From contig NZ_DFBS01000022.1 in assembly GCF_002366715.1 (NCBI RefSeq), positions 259,620-323,619 of the forward strand: a stretch of 64,000 nt of DNA. The letters run 5' to 3'. Of the stretch, positions 1 through 8,420 are shown piece by piece (position 1 is the first letter of the stretch; each line of letters begins with the position of its first letter). The notes beneath the pieces were generated by a model. That model saw only the letters and a program-made list of their open reading frames with translations, made no database searches and was not told the DNA's origin. The DNA comes from Halomonas sp. UBA3074. GTDB lineage: Bacteria; Pseudomonadota; Gammaproteobacteria; Pseudomonadales; Halomonadaceae. A program made the position numbers and the translations under genes.

Positions 1-32
1 CAGAGTAATCCTGTTACAGCTTATAGACATGA

Positions 33-66
33 AGCGGCGCCCTCGGGCGCCGTTTTGCTTTTTTAA
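33..66 (+). terminator. Rho-independent terminator of a gene left of the window
   Basis: A GC-rich hairpin with a 7-8 bp perfect stem (arms near 35-42 and 45-52) is followed by TTTTGCTTTTTT. It has no gene before it in the window, so it most likely ends a transcript entering from the left. The following stretch to 224 holds only the leader of the peroxiredoxin gene. Confidence 0.75.
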
Positions 67-224
67 ACTCGGCTATCTTTAGTTTTTACCCTCTTTGAGT
101 AGGGCTGGAAAAGGGAGTGAACGTTACCTTATGATTCGCTGTCTTAGTGCTAAATGATCTATAGTGAAGGTGTTGAAAGACAAATAAGGTATTAGGGCGT
201 TTAACGCCCACTAAGGAGGAAAGC

Positions 225-875
225 ATGTCATTACGTATCAATGCAGTCGTGCCCGATTTTGAAGCGGAAACTAGCCAGGGTCCTATTCGCTTTCACGAGT
301 GGATTGGCGATAGCTGGGCGATTCTGTTTTCGCACCCTAAAGACTTTACTCCAGTTTGCACTACTGAGTTTGGCGCCGTCGCGCAACTGAGTGCAGAGTG
401 GAAGAAGCGCGGAACCAAAGTGATTGGCGTTTCTGTGGATGGCGTAGAAGATCACAAACGCTGGGGTAATGATATTCAAACGGTGAGCGGCAGCGAGGTC
501 GACTTTCCGATTATCGCCGACGACGGCTTAACGGTGTCAAAACTCTATGACATGCTGCCAGAAGATGCCTACCTGCCTGATGGACGTACCCCTGCAGACA
601 GCGCCACGGTTCGCTCGGTATTCATTATCGGCCCGGATAAACAGCTAAAACTTTCAATGACTTATCCAATGACCGTAGGCCGTAACTTCGCGGAAATCTT
701 ACGTGCTCTTGATGCATTGCAAACCACGTCAAAACACGGTGTTGCTACCCCGGCCGATTGGACCATTGGTCAGGATGTAATTATTCCGCCAAGCGTTTCG
801 GACGCGGACGCCAAGCAGAAGTATGGCGATTACGAAACGGTTCTACCTTACCTGCGTAAGACGCCGCTGCTTTAA
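225..875 (+). CDS. 1-Cys peroxiredoxin (Prx6 / AhpC-TSA family)
   Basis: This 216-residue protein is a thiol peroxidase that reduces hydrogen peroxide and organic hydroperoxides in the cytoplasm. The peroxidatic cysteine is Cys45 in the motif PKDFTPVC, and no other cysteine is present, so it is a 1-Cys enzyme that needs an external thiol for recycling. The thioredoxin fold runs from about residue 5 to 160, followed by the C-terminal arm typical of the Prx6 branch; the length fits that family. The ATG follows a good ribosome site (AAGGAGGAAA). It is a single-gene unit between two terminators. No OxyR site could be recognised upstream. Confidence 0.93.
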   Translation: MSLRINAVVPDFEAETSQGPIRFHEWIGDSWAILFSHPKDFTPVCTTEFGAVAQLSAEWKKRGTKVIGVSVDGVEDHKRWGNDIQTVSGSEVDFPIIADDGLTVSKLYDMLPEDAYLPDGRTPADSATVRSVFIIGPDKQLKLSMTYPMTVGRNFAEILRALDALQTTSKHGVATPADWTIGQDVIIPPSVSDADAKQKYGDYETVLPYLRKTPLL

Positions 876-897
876 TAAAGTGGTGTAACGAGCAAAT

Positions 898-925
898 AGC
901 CAGCGCCGAGACGCTGGCTTTTTTA
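898..925 (+). terminator. Rho-independent terminator after the peroxiredoxin gene
   Basis: An 8-bp perfect stem (AGCCAGCG at 898-905 with CGCTGGCT at 912-919) and six-base loop are followed directly by a T tract. It lies 23 bases past the peroxiredoxin stop. It also faces the 3' end of the BdlA-like gene on the other strand. Confidence 0.85.
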
Positions 926-930
926 TAAGA

Positions 931-2189
931 TCAGCGCGGCGCCTCCAGCGCTAATTGCTCAATAGATGTGGAAACGCTGCGCGCTCCGGTGAGTATCTCA
1001 TTGACGATGATCTCAATTTCCCCGACGCTGGCTTGGCTGGATTTACCCTGCTCAACGACTTGCTGCATGGCGTGAGTGGTTTTCTCTACCAGCGCACTGT
1101 TCTCTTTCAGCACTCGTGTAATGTCTTTGACCGCTTCGCTTGAGCCTTTGGCTAGACGGCGTACTTCGTTGGCAACGACAGCAAAGCCGCGGCCCTGTTC
1201 GCCTGCGCGCGCTGCTTCTACCGCAGCGTTAAGCGACAGTAGATTCGTTTGATTAGCTATTTGCGCAATGGACGCGGTAATTTTATTGATGTGGTCTGCT
1301 TGCTGATTAAGAGCGGCAATAAGCTGCTGTGCTTCATTTAATGTTTGCGTGGCTTGCGCTGAGTCTTCAAGTATTTGCTTGAGGTGTGTTAAACCGCTTT
1401 GCGCTATTTTTTCAGTCTGAGTGGATGATGTTTGTGCCCCTGGGCGGCCTCTGAGGCTTGAACTGAGCGCGTAATATCGGTAGCAAATTTAACTACTTTG
1501 ATGATTTGACCCTGTCCATCGTGGATAGGGTTGTACGTAGCTTCTAACCAAATGGTGTTGCCCCGGGCATCAATGCGCTCGAACTTACCCTGCATAAACT
1601 CACCGCGGCTTAAACGCTCCCAAAAGTCCGGATGTTGCTGATAAAAAACGGGCGAACAGAATTTACGGTGATGGACGTCACGTATTTGATCAATCGAGTA
1701 GCCCATTGTTTGCTCAAAGTTACTGTTTGCATCCAATACATGCCCGTCTGGGGTGAACTCAATCACTGCCATCGAGCTGTCTAAGGCCTGGAGAATTGCT
1801 CGTTCCCTAGCTGCGTTCTGATGTTTTTGGGTGACATCGCTCGCCACTTTTAAGACTTGTACAACGTTACCGCGACGGTTTTTAATCGGCAGGTAAGTCG
1901 CCTCAAGCCAAATTTCATCACCTGTAGAATTCAAGCGTCTAAAACGCCCTTGCTGACTCTCTCCGGCGGCGAGGTTATGCCAAAAAGTCGTGTATTCAGG
2001 TTGGCTGCTCTCTTCCGTAAAGCAGAACATGCGGTGGTGTTGCCCCACAACTTGCTTAAGCGAATAACCTACGGCTTTCAAGAATAGCGGGCTCGCCTCT
2101 TTGATAACACCATTGGGGGTAAAAACAATACAAGCAGTGTGTTGCATTAAGGCGCTATGGTGAGGTGTTGAGCGTTGAAAGCTTAGCAT
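931..2189 (-). pseudogene. BdlA-like PAS-PAS-MCP soluble sensor, frameshifted
   Basis: Read on the minus strand, 2189 to about 1440 encodes two consecutive PAS domains (roughly residues 14-125 and 135-245). Each has the motif WLEATYxPI and a C-terminal VVxVLK/VVKFA-type strand. The frame then runs into TAG at 1404-1406. Adding one base in the G run at 1437-1440 (CCCC on the plus strand) opens a continuous frame to TGA at 931. That frame carries a methyl-accepting signalling domain with the hairpin-tip hallmark (NLLSLNAAVEAARAGEQGRG). The restored product of about 419 residues has no membrane segment. Its architecture and length match BdlA, the Pseudomonas soluble sensor linking cyclic-di-GMP to biofilm dispersal. 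An in-frame stop directly precedes the ATG at 2189, so the start is fixed. The break may be a true mutation, a sequencing error or a slippage site. Confidence 0.8.
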
Positions 2190-2354
2190 TTAGAGGGCGT
2201 CTCTTTCGTACAGGGTTTGTATAGTTTTTGAATCATAAACGACCTGCAGCGTAAAATCACTTTTTTGTAGCAACGTAGTACAAAAAGTTATTTACACGAT
2301 GTAAAGATTTTTTAAAGGAAGGAGCAAATGCAGAGAACATTTGCCTAAACTGGC

Positions 2355-2564
2355 TTAATGTAAATCATCCAGTTCGCGGTTTGGCGCGTGGGGTGAGGCG
2401 GGGTGGTGGTCGGCGATTTTATGTAACAGGTCAAACTGGCGGGCACAGTGTCGACAAGCCGGGCACATTGATAAGTGAATTCTAAGGGCTATTTTGTCAC
2501 GCAGCGATAACACTTTTTCCTGCTTTAACGACATCAATCCCGTGGCTTCGCGGCACATGAGCAT
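2355..2564 (-). CDS. Small zinc-finger anti-sigma factor (zf-HC2 / ZAS type)
   Basis: This 69-residue protein has Cys4 near the start and a His-x3-Cys-x2-Cys cluster at about residues 30-37 (HLSMCPAC), the signature of zinc-binding anti-sigma (ZAS) domains. There is no transmembrane segment, so it would act in the cytoplasm. It starts 16 bases after the stop of the ECF sigma factor gene, in the same direction, with a GGGGAG ribosome site. That is the usual sigma/anti-sigma arrangement. The inferred role is to hold the sigma factor inactive until zinc loss or thiol oxidation releases it. It is short for the family and resembles the compact MseR-like proteins. The function rests on motif and neighbour. 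Confidence 0.75.
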   Translation of the reverse strand: MLMCREATGLMSLKQEKVLSLRDKIALRIHLSMCPACRHCARQFDLLHKIADHHPASPHAPNRELDDLH

Positions 2565-2580
2565 AACAAGGTTCTCCCCA

Positions 2581-3216
2581 CTAATTTAACCAACCATGAT
2601 CCAAGCACTCTCTTAACCGTAAACGCGCACGGTGTAAGATAACCCAGCAGTTAGTTTCGGTAATGCCGGTTTCCTTACAGATATCTGCGGTGGAAAGTCC
2701 CATCAATTCACGCAGGGTGAATACGCGAGCAATGCTGTCGGGCAAGGCGATAAGACAAGCGTCAAAAACCTGCCAAAAACGCTGATTTTCCAATACCTGT
2801 TCCGGCTCACCCCAGTGGCTTGGACGGGCAGCCGCCTGCCAGTGGCCATCAGATTGGAATAATCGATCAAGGGTATCGTCGTCTAAGTCCTGGGCTAAGG
2901 GTTGCCAAGTGCCTTGACGGCGCTGTTGGCGCAGTTGATCCAGAATTTTGTATTTTAAAATGCCAAATACCCATGTTTCGAACTCGGAGCGGCCCTCAAA
3001 GGTGGCGCTTTTCTCAAATGCCGTCATTAACGTTTCCTGTACAGCATCTTCAGCGGCGGTGGCATCACGCAGTTGTAGCCGCGCAAAAGCCACTAGCCGT
3101 GGCCGTAGTTGGGTAAAGTGAGCGGCGGCTAAGGTGGCGGTGAGTGGCACATTGGTTCCTTGCGTCAATGCCTTTTGATCAGTCGTGCTGATGAAGGCGG
3201 TCATTATTTTATTCAT
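2581..3216 (-). CDS. ECF-type RNA polymerase sigma factor (RpoE-like)
   Basis: This 211-residue protein has sigma region 2 (about residues 35-105, including AEDAVQETLMTAFEK and ETWVFGILKYKILDQLR) and region 4 (about 150-205, a helix-turn-helix with TADICKETGITETNCWVILHRAR). Regions 1 and 3 are absent, which defines an ECF factor. The spacer between the two is relatively long. It is the first gene of a two-gene unit with the zinc-finger anti-sigma gene and diverges from the ZIP transporter gene 91 bases away. I could not find a convincing autoregulated ECF promoter in that gap. The regulon is unknown; zinc-linked neighbours make zinc or thiol stress a reasonable guess. Confidence 0.88.
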   Translation of the reverse strand: MNKIMTAFISTTDQKALTQGTNVPLTATLAAAHFTQLRPRLVAFARLQLRDATAAEDAVQETLMTAFEKSATFEGRSEFETWVFGILKYKILDQLRQQRRQGTWQPLAQDLDDDTLDRLFQSDGHWQAAARPSHWGEPEQVLENQRFWQVFDACLIALPDSIARVFTLRELMGLSTADICKETGITETNCWVILHRARLRLRECLDHGWLN

Positions 3217-3307
3217 TAGGCGCTAGTGCGTTAAAGTACGTGCTGATACCAAGATAGACAACAATACTTCGTTGCGTTTTATACCTTTCTGATGATTAAC
3301 CGAGTTT

Positions 3308-4093
3308 ATGCTGTCCATGGAAAATACGTTGTTATTAGGGTTTTTGGGCAGTTTAACCGCTGGGCTGCTCACCGCTGTCGGCGCGCTACCGGTGCTGCTA
3401 GGCAAAACGCCGAGTCGTGGCTTTCGCGATTTGGCGCTGGGGTTTGCGGCAGGGGTAATGTTAGCGGCGTCCTTCTTCTCGCTGATAATTCCGGCGCTGG
3501 ATGCCGCGGAAATCTACTACTCCGGTGGCCCCGTGCCTGCTGCGATTGTGTGTATCGCTATTTTGTTGGGCATGGGCGCGATTGCGCTACTTAACGAACA
3601 CCTTCCCCATGAGCATTTCGCCCAGGGCCGCGAAGGGCCAGAAGCTGCCTCACTGCGCCGGGTATGGTTATTCGTGTTTGCCATCACTATTCATAACCTG
3701 CCGGAAGGTATGGCGGTCGGCGTTGGCTTTGGTGCTAACGGGCTAGAAGGCGGTATGCCGCTGGCCATCGGTATTGGCTTACAGAATATGCCCGAGGGAC
3801 TGGCCGTCGCGGTGGCGTTGATGGGCGAAGGTTACTCAAAGTGGCGCTCATGGTCGATTGCCGCCTTAACGGGCTTGATCGAACCCATTGGTGGGCTGTT
3901 TGGCGCCAGCATTGTCAGAGTGTCGCAAATCCTACTGCCCTGGGGCCTGGCTTTTGCCGCGGGCGCCATGCTGTATGTCATCAGCCATGAAATCATCCCC
4001 GAAACCCACCGCTGCGGGCATCAGAAAAAAGCCACTTTCGGCTTGGCGATGGGCTTGGTCATTATGCTATTCCTGGATGTGTGGCTGGGGTAG
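3308..4093 (+). CDS. ZIP-family divalent metal transporter
   Basis: This 261-residue inner-membrane protein has about eight hydrophobic segments. The two ZIP metal-site motifs are visible: HNLPEGMAVG near residue 129 and QNMPEGLAVA near residue 163, with glutamine in place of histidine in the second as in the GufA-like branch. ZIP proteins move zinc and related divalent ions into the cytoplasm. The first ATG is at 3308; a second ATG at 3317 is possible. It lies between the ECF sigma operon and the MerR-ZntA efflux pair, so uptake and export of zinc are encoded within 4 kb. Substrate choice within divalent metals cannot be read from sequence alone. Confidence 0.87.
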   Translation: MLSMENTLLLGFLGSLTAGLLTAVGALPVLLGKTPSRGFRDLALGFAAGVMLAASFFSLIIPALDAAEIYYSGGPVPAAIVCIAILLGMGAIALLNEHLPHEHFAQGREGPEAASLRRVWLFVFAITIHNLPEGMAVGVGFGANGLEGGMPLAIGIGLQNMPEGLAVAVALMGEGYSKWRSWSIAALTGLIEPIGGLFGASIVRVSQILLPWGLAFAAGAMLYVISHEIIPETHRCGHQKKATFGLAMGLVIMLFLDVWLG

Positions 4094-4114
4094 GGGCGAC
4101 GGCGTTCAGTGCGT

Positions 4115-4594
4115 TCAACGCAGCGCCTCCGCACCGCCGTGCGGACCGGTCTGCTTGCACAGGCGATGGTCGCTCAGCACATCAATAATATGGCAGTGGC
4201 CCACATTGCCCCCCGCACATTGATTGATCATTCGCTGCAGCTCGTCGCGCACTGCGGTGAGCCTTGCGAGCCGTGCTTCCGCTTCTGCTAGATGACGCTT
4301 GGCCAGTGTATCGACTTCATCGCAGGGCATTGTCGGTTGATCCGCCATTTGCAACAGCTCACGTACCGCCTCTACCGAAAAACCAAAATCCCGCGCATGG
4401 CGAATAAACGTTAAGCGGCGGACGGCGGCTGTGGTATATCGCCGCTGATTGCCTTCATTACGTGGCGCTGAAGGCAGAAGCCCAATGCGCTCGTAATAGC
4501 GCACCGTTTCTGGCTTGCAGCCGGATTCCCGGGCCAGTTCGCCAATGCCGATATAACGCTCTTCGTTGGCTGGTTCTGAGGTTTGAATATTCAT
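4115..4594 (-). CDS. MerR-family heavy-metal regulator (ZntR/CadR/PbrR-like)
   Basis: This 159-residue protein has an N-terminal winged helix-turn-helix (about residues 15-85), a long dimerisation helix, and a C-terminal metal loop. Likely ligands are Cys in MPCDEVDTL (about residue 90) and the CAGGxxGHCH cluster near residues 125-135. These match the Zn/Cd/Pb-sensing branch rather than the mercury or copper branch. It diverges from the P-type ATPase gene it presumably activates. Its ribosome site (AGAGG) lies inside the operator dyad at 4602-4620, so operator binding could also limit its own synthesis. The choice between Zn, Cd and Pb is not settled by sequence. Confidence 0.9.
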   Translation of the reverse strand: MNIQTSEPANEERYIGIGELARESGCKPETVRYYERIGLLPSAPRNEGNQRRYTTAAVRRLTFIRHARDFGFSVEAVRELLQMADQPTMPCDEVDTLAKRHLAEAEARLARLTAVRDELQRMINQCAGGNVGHCHIIDVLSDHRLCKQTGPHGGAEALR

Positions 4595-4597
4595 GGC

Positions 4598-4628
4598 TTG
4601 AACCTCTAGTCGCTACAGGTATTACGCT
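4598..4628 (+). promoter_or_regulatory. MerR-type promoter/operator for the P-type ATPase gene
   Basis: A -35 like TTGAAC (4598-4603) and a -10 like TACGCT (4623-4628) are separated by 19 bases, the over-long spacing that MerR activators correct by bending DNA. Between them lies the imperfect dyad ACCTCTAG-tcg-CTACAGGT (4602-4620), matching in seven of eight positions. The dyad begins eight bases beyond the regulator's start codon on the other strand. Confidence 0.8.
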
Positions 4629-4662
4629 ATCCCTAAGATAGTCGAACTGGGAGCGCCATGCG

Positions 4663-6846
4663 ATGACTGATACAACAGTAAAACCCTCACAAGCGTCGGC
4701 CGAGCCTACTACCTTGCGCGTGCAGGGGATGGATTGTGGTGGCTGCGAACGCAAAGTCGAAGCGGCGCTGGCGCGTTTGCAACATGTCGAAGAAGTCTCC
4801 GCGAGTTCTGTCGCCGGCTCGGTACGATTGACCGCGCCGCCTGGGAAAGCGCTGCCCCATGCCGAGATAGCGTCGACCATCACGGCGCTGGGATATCAGG
4901 TCATTGATGAGTCGGCGGACACGTCTGATGCGACACCACATACGCCTTGGTGGAAAACACCCAAAGGGCGTTTAGTGCTTGTTAGTGGGGCACTGCTGGC
5001 ACTGGCTTGGGCACTCAAGTTTGCCTGGCCTAGCCTGGGTACTTGGCCATTTGTCGCCGCGACGGTGGTTGGCCTTGTGCCGATTATTCAGCGTGCTGGT
5101 CAGGCCCTGAAGATGGGGAATCCGTTCACCATTGAAATGCTGATGAGCATTGCCGCCTTGGGGGCGCTTGGGATTAACGCCGCCGCCGAAGCCGCGGTCG
5201 TGGTGTTTCTGTTTGCGGTGGGGGAAATGCTCGAAGGGGTCGCCGCCGCCCAGGCCCGCCGCAGTATTTCCGCGCTTTCAAAGCTGACGCCCTCTACCGC
5301 GCGATTAATGGAGCAAGGCAGTATTCGTGAGGTCGCTGCCGCTTCGCTTGAGCCTGGCCAGCGGGTGCAGGTGCGCCCCGGCGACCGGTTGCCCTGCGAT
5401 GGGCAAATCATTGCCGGTCGCTCATCAATCGATGAGTCCCCGGTCAACGGTGAGTCAGTGCCCCGTGAGCGTGGCGAAGGCGAGGGGGTGTTTGCGGGCA
5501 CCGTCAACCTGGATGGCGTGCTTGAGGTCGAGGTAACCAAAAGCGCTGAAAACAACACCATCGCCCGGGTGATCAAACTAGTGGAAGAGGCCCAGGCGGC
5601 CAAAGCACCGGTAGCCCGTTTTATCGACCGCTTTGCGTTTTATTACATGCCCGCGGTCGTGGGCGTGGCCCTGTTGGTGGCTATCGTGCCGCCGTTAGTC
5701 TCACCGATGCTATGGTCAGAATCTATCTACCGTGCGCTGGCATTGCTGCTGATTGCCTGCCCCTGCGCGCTGGTGATTTCGACCCCCGCGGCTATTGCCG
5801 CTGGGTTATCGGTCGGCGCGCGTAATGGCCTGCTAATGAAAGGCGGCGCGGTATTAGAGCAGCTAGGCAAGCTGAAACGCGTCGCGTTGGATAAAACCGG
5901 CACGCTCACCGCAGGCACGCCCACCGTCACCGATGTCGAGCGCTTTGACACTGGCGGTCGTGTCGATAAAAACAGCCATGACGAAATTGTGCGCCTTGCC
6001 GCTGCCCTTGAACAGGGCTCCAGCCACCCGCTCGCCGTGGCGATTAGTGACTATTTTCAGCAGCAGGGGCTGCCGACGCCGGTTGTGCAAGGAGCCCGCG
6101 CGTTGGCCGGGCAGGGGGTTGCCGGGCAGGTAGAAGGGCGTTCATTAACGCTGGCGAGCCCCCGCGCCGTGCAATCGCTAGCGCTTCTTTCTGATGACAT
6201 AAAAGCCCGTATTGCTGCGCTGGAAGCCCAGGGCAAAAGTGTGGCCGTCTTGATAGAAGCAGAGAGCGAGAACGCGCGCCCGTTAGGGTTACTAGCGCTA
6301 CGGGACGAGCCCCGAGAAGATGCTCGCCAAGGCCTTCAGGCGTTAGAGCGGTTAGGCGTTCAGGCGATCATGCTTAGCGGTGACAATGCCCGCACCGTCG
6401 CCGCCATTGGTGAGCAGTTGGGTATTGAAGCCGAAGGCGAGCTGATGCCCGAAGATAAAGCCCAGCGTGTGCGCGATTGGCAGGCGCAAGGGTTTGGGCC
6501 GATTGGCAAAGTGGGCGATGGCATTAACGACGCCCCAGCGCTGGCAGCGGCGGAAGTAGGCATCGCGATGGGCAGTGGTACCGATGTGGCGCTTGAAACT
6601 GCCGATGCCGCGCTGCTTAAAAATCGTGTCACGGGTATTGCTGAAATGATTGCGCTCTCGCGAGCGACCATGCGCAATGTCAAAACCAACGTGGCGCTGG
6701 CGCTCGGCTTTAAAGCGCTGTTCCTGGTCTCTACGGCGCTGGGGATTACCGGTATGTGGGTCGCCGTCATGGCAGACACGGGGGCGACCGTGCTGGTCAC
6801 CCTCAATGCGTTGCATTTATTGCGCTACCGTTTTAACGACGTTTAA
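4663..6846 (+). CDS. zntA: Zn/Cd/Pb-translocating P-type ATPase
   Basis: This 727-residue P1B-type ATPase exports zinc, cadmium or lead across the inner membrane using ATP. One N-terminal metal-binding domain carries GMDCGGC at residues 22-28. The membrane metal site is CPC at residues 366-368, the phosphorylated aspartate is Asp410 in DKTGTLT, and the hinge motif GDGINDAPAL is near residue 620. An earlier ATG at 4658 stops after two codons, so 4663 is the start, preceded by CTGGGAG. It is driven by the MerR-type promoter at 4598-4628. The CPC motif with a single GMxCxxC domain fits the ZntA/CadA group. Confidence 0.93.
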   Translation: MTDTTVKPSQASAEPTTLRVQGMDCGGCERKVEAALARLQHVEEVSASSVAGSVRLTAPPGKALPHAEIASTITALGYQVIDESADTSDATPHTPWWKTPKGRLVLVSGALLALAWALKFAWPSLGTWPFVAATVVGLVPIIQRAGQALKMGNPFTIEMLMSIAALGALGINAAAEAAVVVFLFAVGEMLEGVAAAQARRSISALSKLTPSTARLMEQGSIREVAAASLEPGQRVQVRPGDRLPCDGQIIAGRSSIDESPVNGESVPRERGEGEGVFAGTVNLDGVLEVEVTKSAENNTIARVIKLVEEAQAAKAPVARFIDRFAFYYMPAVVGVALLVAIVPPLVSPMLWSESIYRALALLLIACPCALVISTPAAIAAGLSVGARNGLLMKGGAVLEQLGKLKRVALDKTGTLTAGTPTVTDVERFDTGGRVDKNSHDEIVRLAAALEQGSSHPLAVAISDYFQQQGLPTPVVQGARALAGQGVAGQVEGRSLTLASPRAVQSLALLSDDIKARIAALEAQGKSVAVLIEAESENARPLGLLALRDEPREDARQGLQALERLGVQAIMLSGDNARTVAAIGEQLGIEAEGELMPEDKAQRVRDWQAQGFGPIGKVGDGINDAPALAAAEVGIAMGSGTDVALETADAALLKNRVTGIAEMIALSRATMRNVKTNVALALGFKALFLVSTALGITGMWVAVMADTGATVLVTLNALHLLRYRFNDV

Positions 6847-6861
6847 CACCCATAACCCCGT

Positions 6862-6921
6862 TAGCGCTGGACGAACTAACCCTGGACGTACTAGCTCTTG
6901 ACGTACTCACCCTGGACATAC
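6862..6921. repeat. Four 15-bp tandem repeats across the 3' end of the isocitrate dehydrogenase gene
   Basis: Plus-strand units are TAGCGCTGGACGAAC (6862-6876), TAACCCTGGACGTAC (6877-6891), TAGCTCTTGACGTAC (6892-6906) and TCACCCTGGACATAC (6907-6921). On the minus strand each unit is five codons. Two copies encode the last residues of the enzyme (YVQGE, then YVKS-stop), and the next two read YVQG-stop and FVQR-stop in the same frame. Confidence 0.85.
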
Positions 6922-7919
6922 TCGACCAGCGCCTGGGCAAAGGAGTCGGTGCTGCCGGTGCCGCCCATATCGGGGGTGACCATGTCGCGGCGGGTTTCCA
7001 GCACGGTGCGAATACCCAGGCGGATTGCGTCGCCTTTTTCGTTCATGCCCAGGTGATCGAGCATTTGCGCAGCGGCCAGCAGTAGGGCACAAGGGTTGGC
7101 GATGTTTTTGCCTTCGATATCTGGCGCCGAGCCGTGTACGGCTTCAAAGATCGCGGCCTTCTCGCCGATGTTGGCACCAGGTGCCAAGCCCAAACCGCCG
7201 ACCAAGCCAGCGCACAGGTCGGAAAGAATATCGCCAAACAGGTTGGTGGTGACCACCACATCAAACTGGTGGGGGTTCATCACCAGTTGCATGCAGGCGT
7301 TATCGACGATCATTTCCTGGAATTCGATCTCTGGGTACTCTTTGGCGATCTCGCGCGCGACGTCCAGGAACAGCCCCGAGCTGGTTTTGATGATGTTGGC
7401 TTTATGGACGGCGGTGACTTTTTTGCGACCGTTGTTTTTGGCCAGCTCAAAAGCATAACGCACAATGCGCTCAGAGCCTTTGCGGGTGACTTTGATCACT
7501 GAAATGCCGGTGTCACCATCGTCGATCATCTCTTGGCCATCGGAGAGATACGCGCCTTCGGTGTTTTCGCGCACGGTGATCATGTCGATACCGTCGTAGC
7601 GCGAACGGGTGCCGGGGAAGCTGATCGCCGGACGCACGTTGGCATACAGGTCAAAGTGGCGGCGCAGCTGTACATTGATCGAAGAGAAGCCTTTACCGAT
7701 CGGCGTCGTGAGAGGGCCTTTTAGTGCGATACCGTATTTCTCAATGGCATCCAGCGATTCTTGAGGAATCAGCGTGCCGTGCTTTTCAAGGGCGCCTAAG
7801 CCCGCGTCAATATGCTGGTAAGTTAAGCCGCAATCTAACGCGTCAAGGACACGCAGCGTGGCATCCATGATTTCGGGGCCGATACCGTCGCCCTTGATGA
7901 CTGCAATAGACTGGCTCAT
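6891..7919 (-). CDS. NAD(+)-type isocitrate dehydrogenase (isopropylmalate/isocitrate dehydrogenase family)
   Basis: This 342-residue beta-decarboxylating dehydrogenase most likely converts isocitrate to 2-oxoglutarate in the citric acid cycle. Visible landmarks are the nucleotide-loop start GDGIGPEIM, the substrate-site segment with SSINVQLRRHFDLYANVRP, the VRENTEGAY loop, and GSAPDIEGKNIANP. The length and NVRP-type loop favour the NAD-dependent short form over the 410-420-residue NADP enzyme of E. coli. I place the start at 7919 rather than 8003, because AAAGAGGAG sits just upstream. Homoisocitrate or tartrate dehydrogenase activity is the main alternative. The 3' end runs into a 15-bp tandem repeat. 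Confidence 0.85.
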   Translation of the reverse strand: MSQSIAVIKGDGIGPEIMDATLRVLDALDCGLTYQHIDAGLGALEKHGTLIPQESLDAIEKYGIALKGPLTTPIGKGFSSINVQLRRHFDLYANVRPAISFPGTRSRYDGIDMITVRENTEGAYLSDGQEMIDDGDTGISVIKVTRKGSERIVRYAFELAKNNGRKKVTAVHKANIIKTSSGLFLDVAREIAKEYPEIEFQEMIVDNACMQLVMNPHQFDVVVTTNLFGDILSDLCAGLVGGLGLAPGANIGEKAAIFEAVHGSAPDIEGKNIANPCALLLAAAQMLDHLGMNEKGDAIRLGIRTVLETRRDMVTPDMGGTGSTDSFAQALVEYVQGEYVKS

Positions 7920-8420
7920 TGACTGCTCCTCTTTAATCGGCAGGTGGGCTGCACGTGCCGCTTCAACGAAAATTGTTGGGACTGGATAAGACGTCGTTTT
8001 CAAGCGTCATGGTACGCCAAATTGAACCTAGTGGGCACCCTGCTAAGGGCGTAGCACGGGTGCAGTGAGCGCTAATTGCTGGTAGAATCCTGGCGCTCTA
8101 ACCGACGCGATGTCGATTCGCGCTTTACTGACAGCAAGGCATAACAGTAATGACCTTTTCACGATTATCGCAGGCACTGCCTGTTTCTGGGCTGATGACT
8201 CCGCCCTAGGTTGTTCCCCTCCTCAAGCGAAACGTCTCGACACGTTCATTGCGTTGTCACGGCGTTGCGGCACGCTATTGCCATTCATCCGCCGATTGGC
8301 GGGCCGAACCTCCGATTGCTCAAGCACTGGCTTATCCTTCTGATATCGCGCGTTTTGCGTGCGCCATCGTGTTGCGTCGAGGGTTTGTAAAACTTTAACC
8401 TCCATCCATGGACTCCCTGA
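7920..8420. other. 501-bp intergenic region without a supported gene
   Basis: This gap separates two divergent genes and so must hold both promoters. The strong ribosome site of the isocitrate dehydrogenase gene is at its left edge. A short dyad GAGCGC...GCGCTC lies near 8068-8098. The only open frame (8110-8343) has no recognisable family and no ribosome site. No terminator, riboswitch or RNA gene could be recognised. Confidence 0.5.

Noticed and set aside
955..1143. Plus-strand ORF over the MCP region.
   Set aside because: It is the shadow of the frameshifted MCP signalling domain on the other strand.
8110..8343. 77-codon plus-strand ORF in the long gap before the SulP gene.
   Set aside because: No ribosome site, no recognisable domain, and a composition like random translated intergenic DNA.
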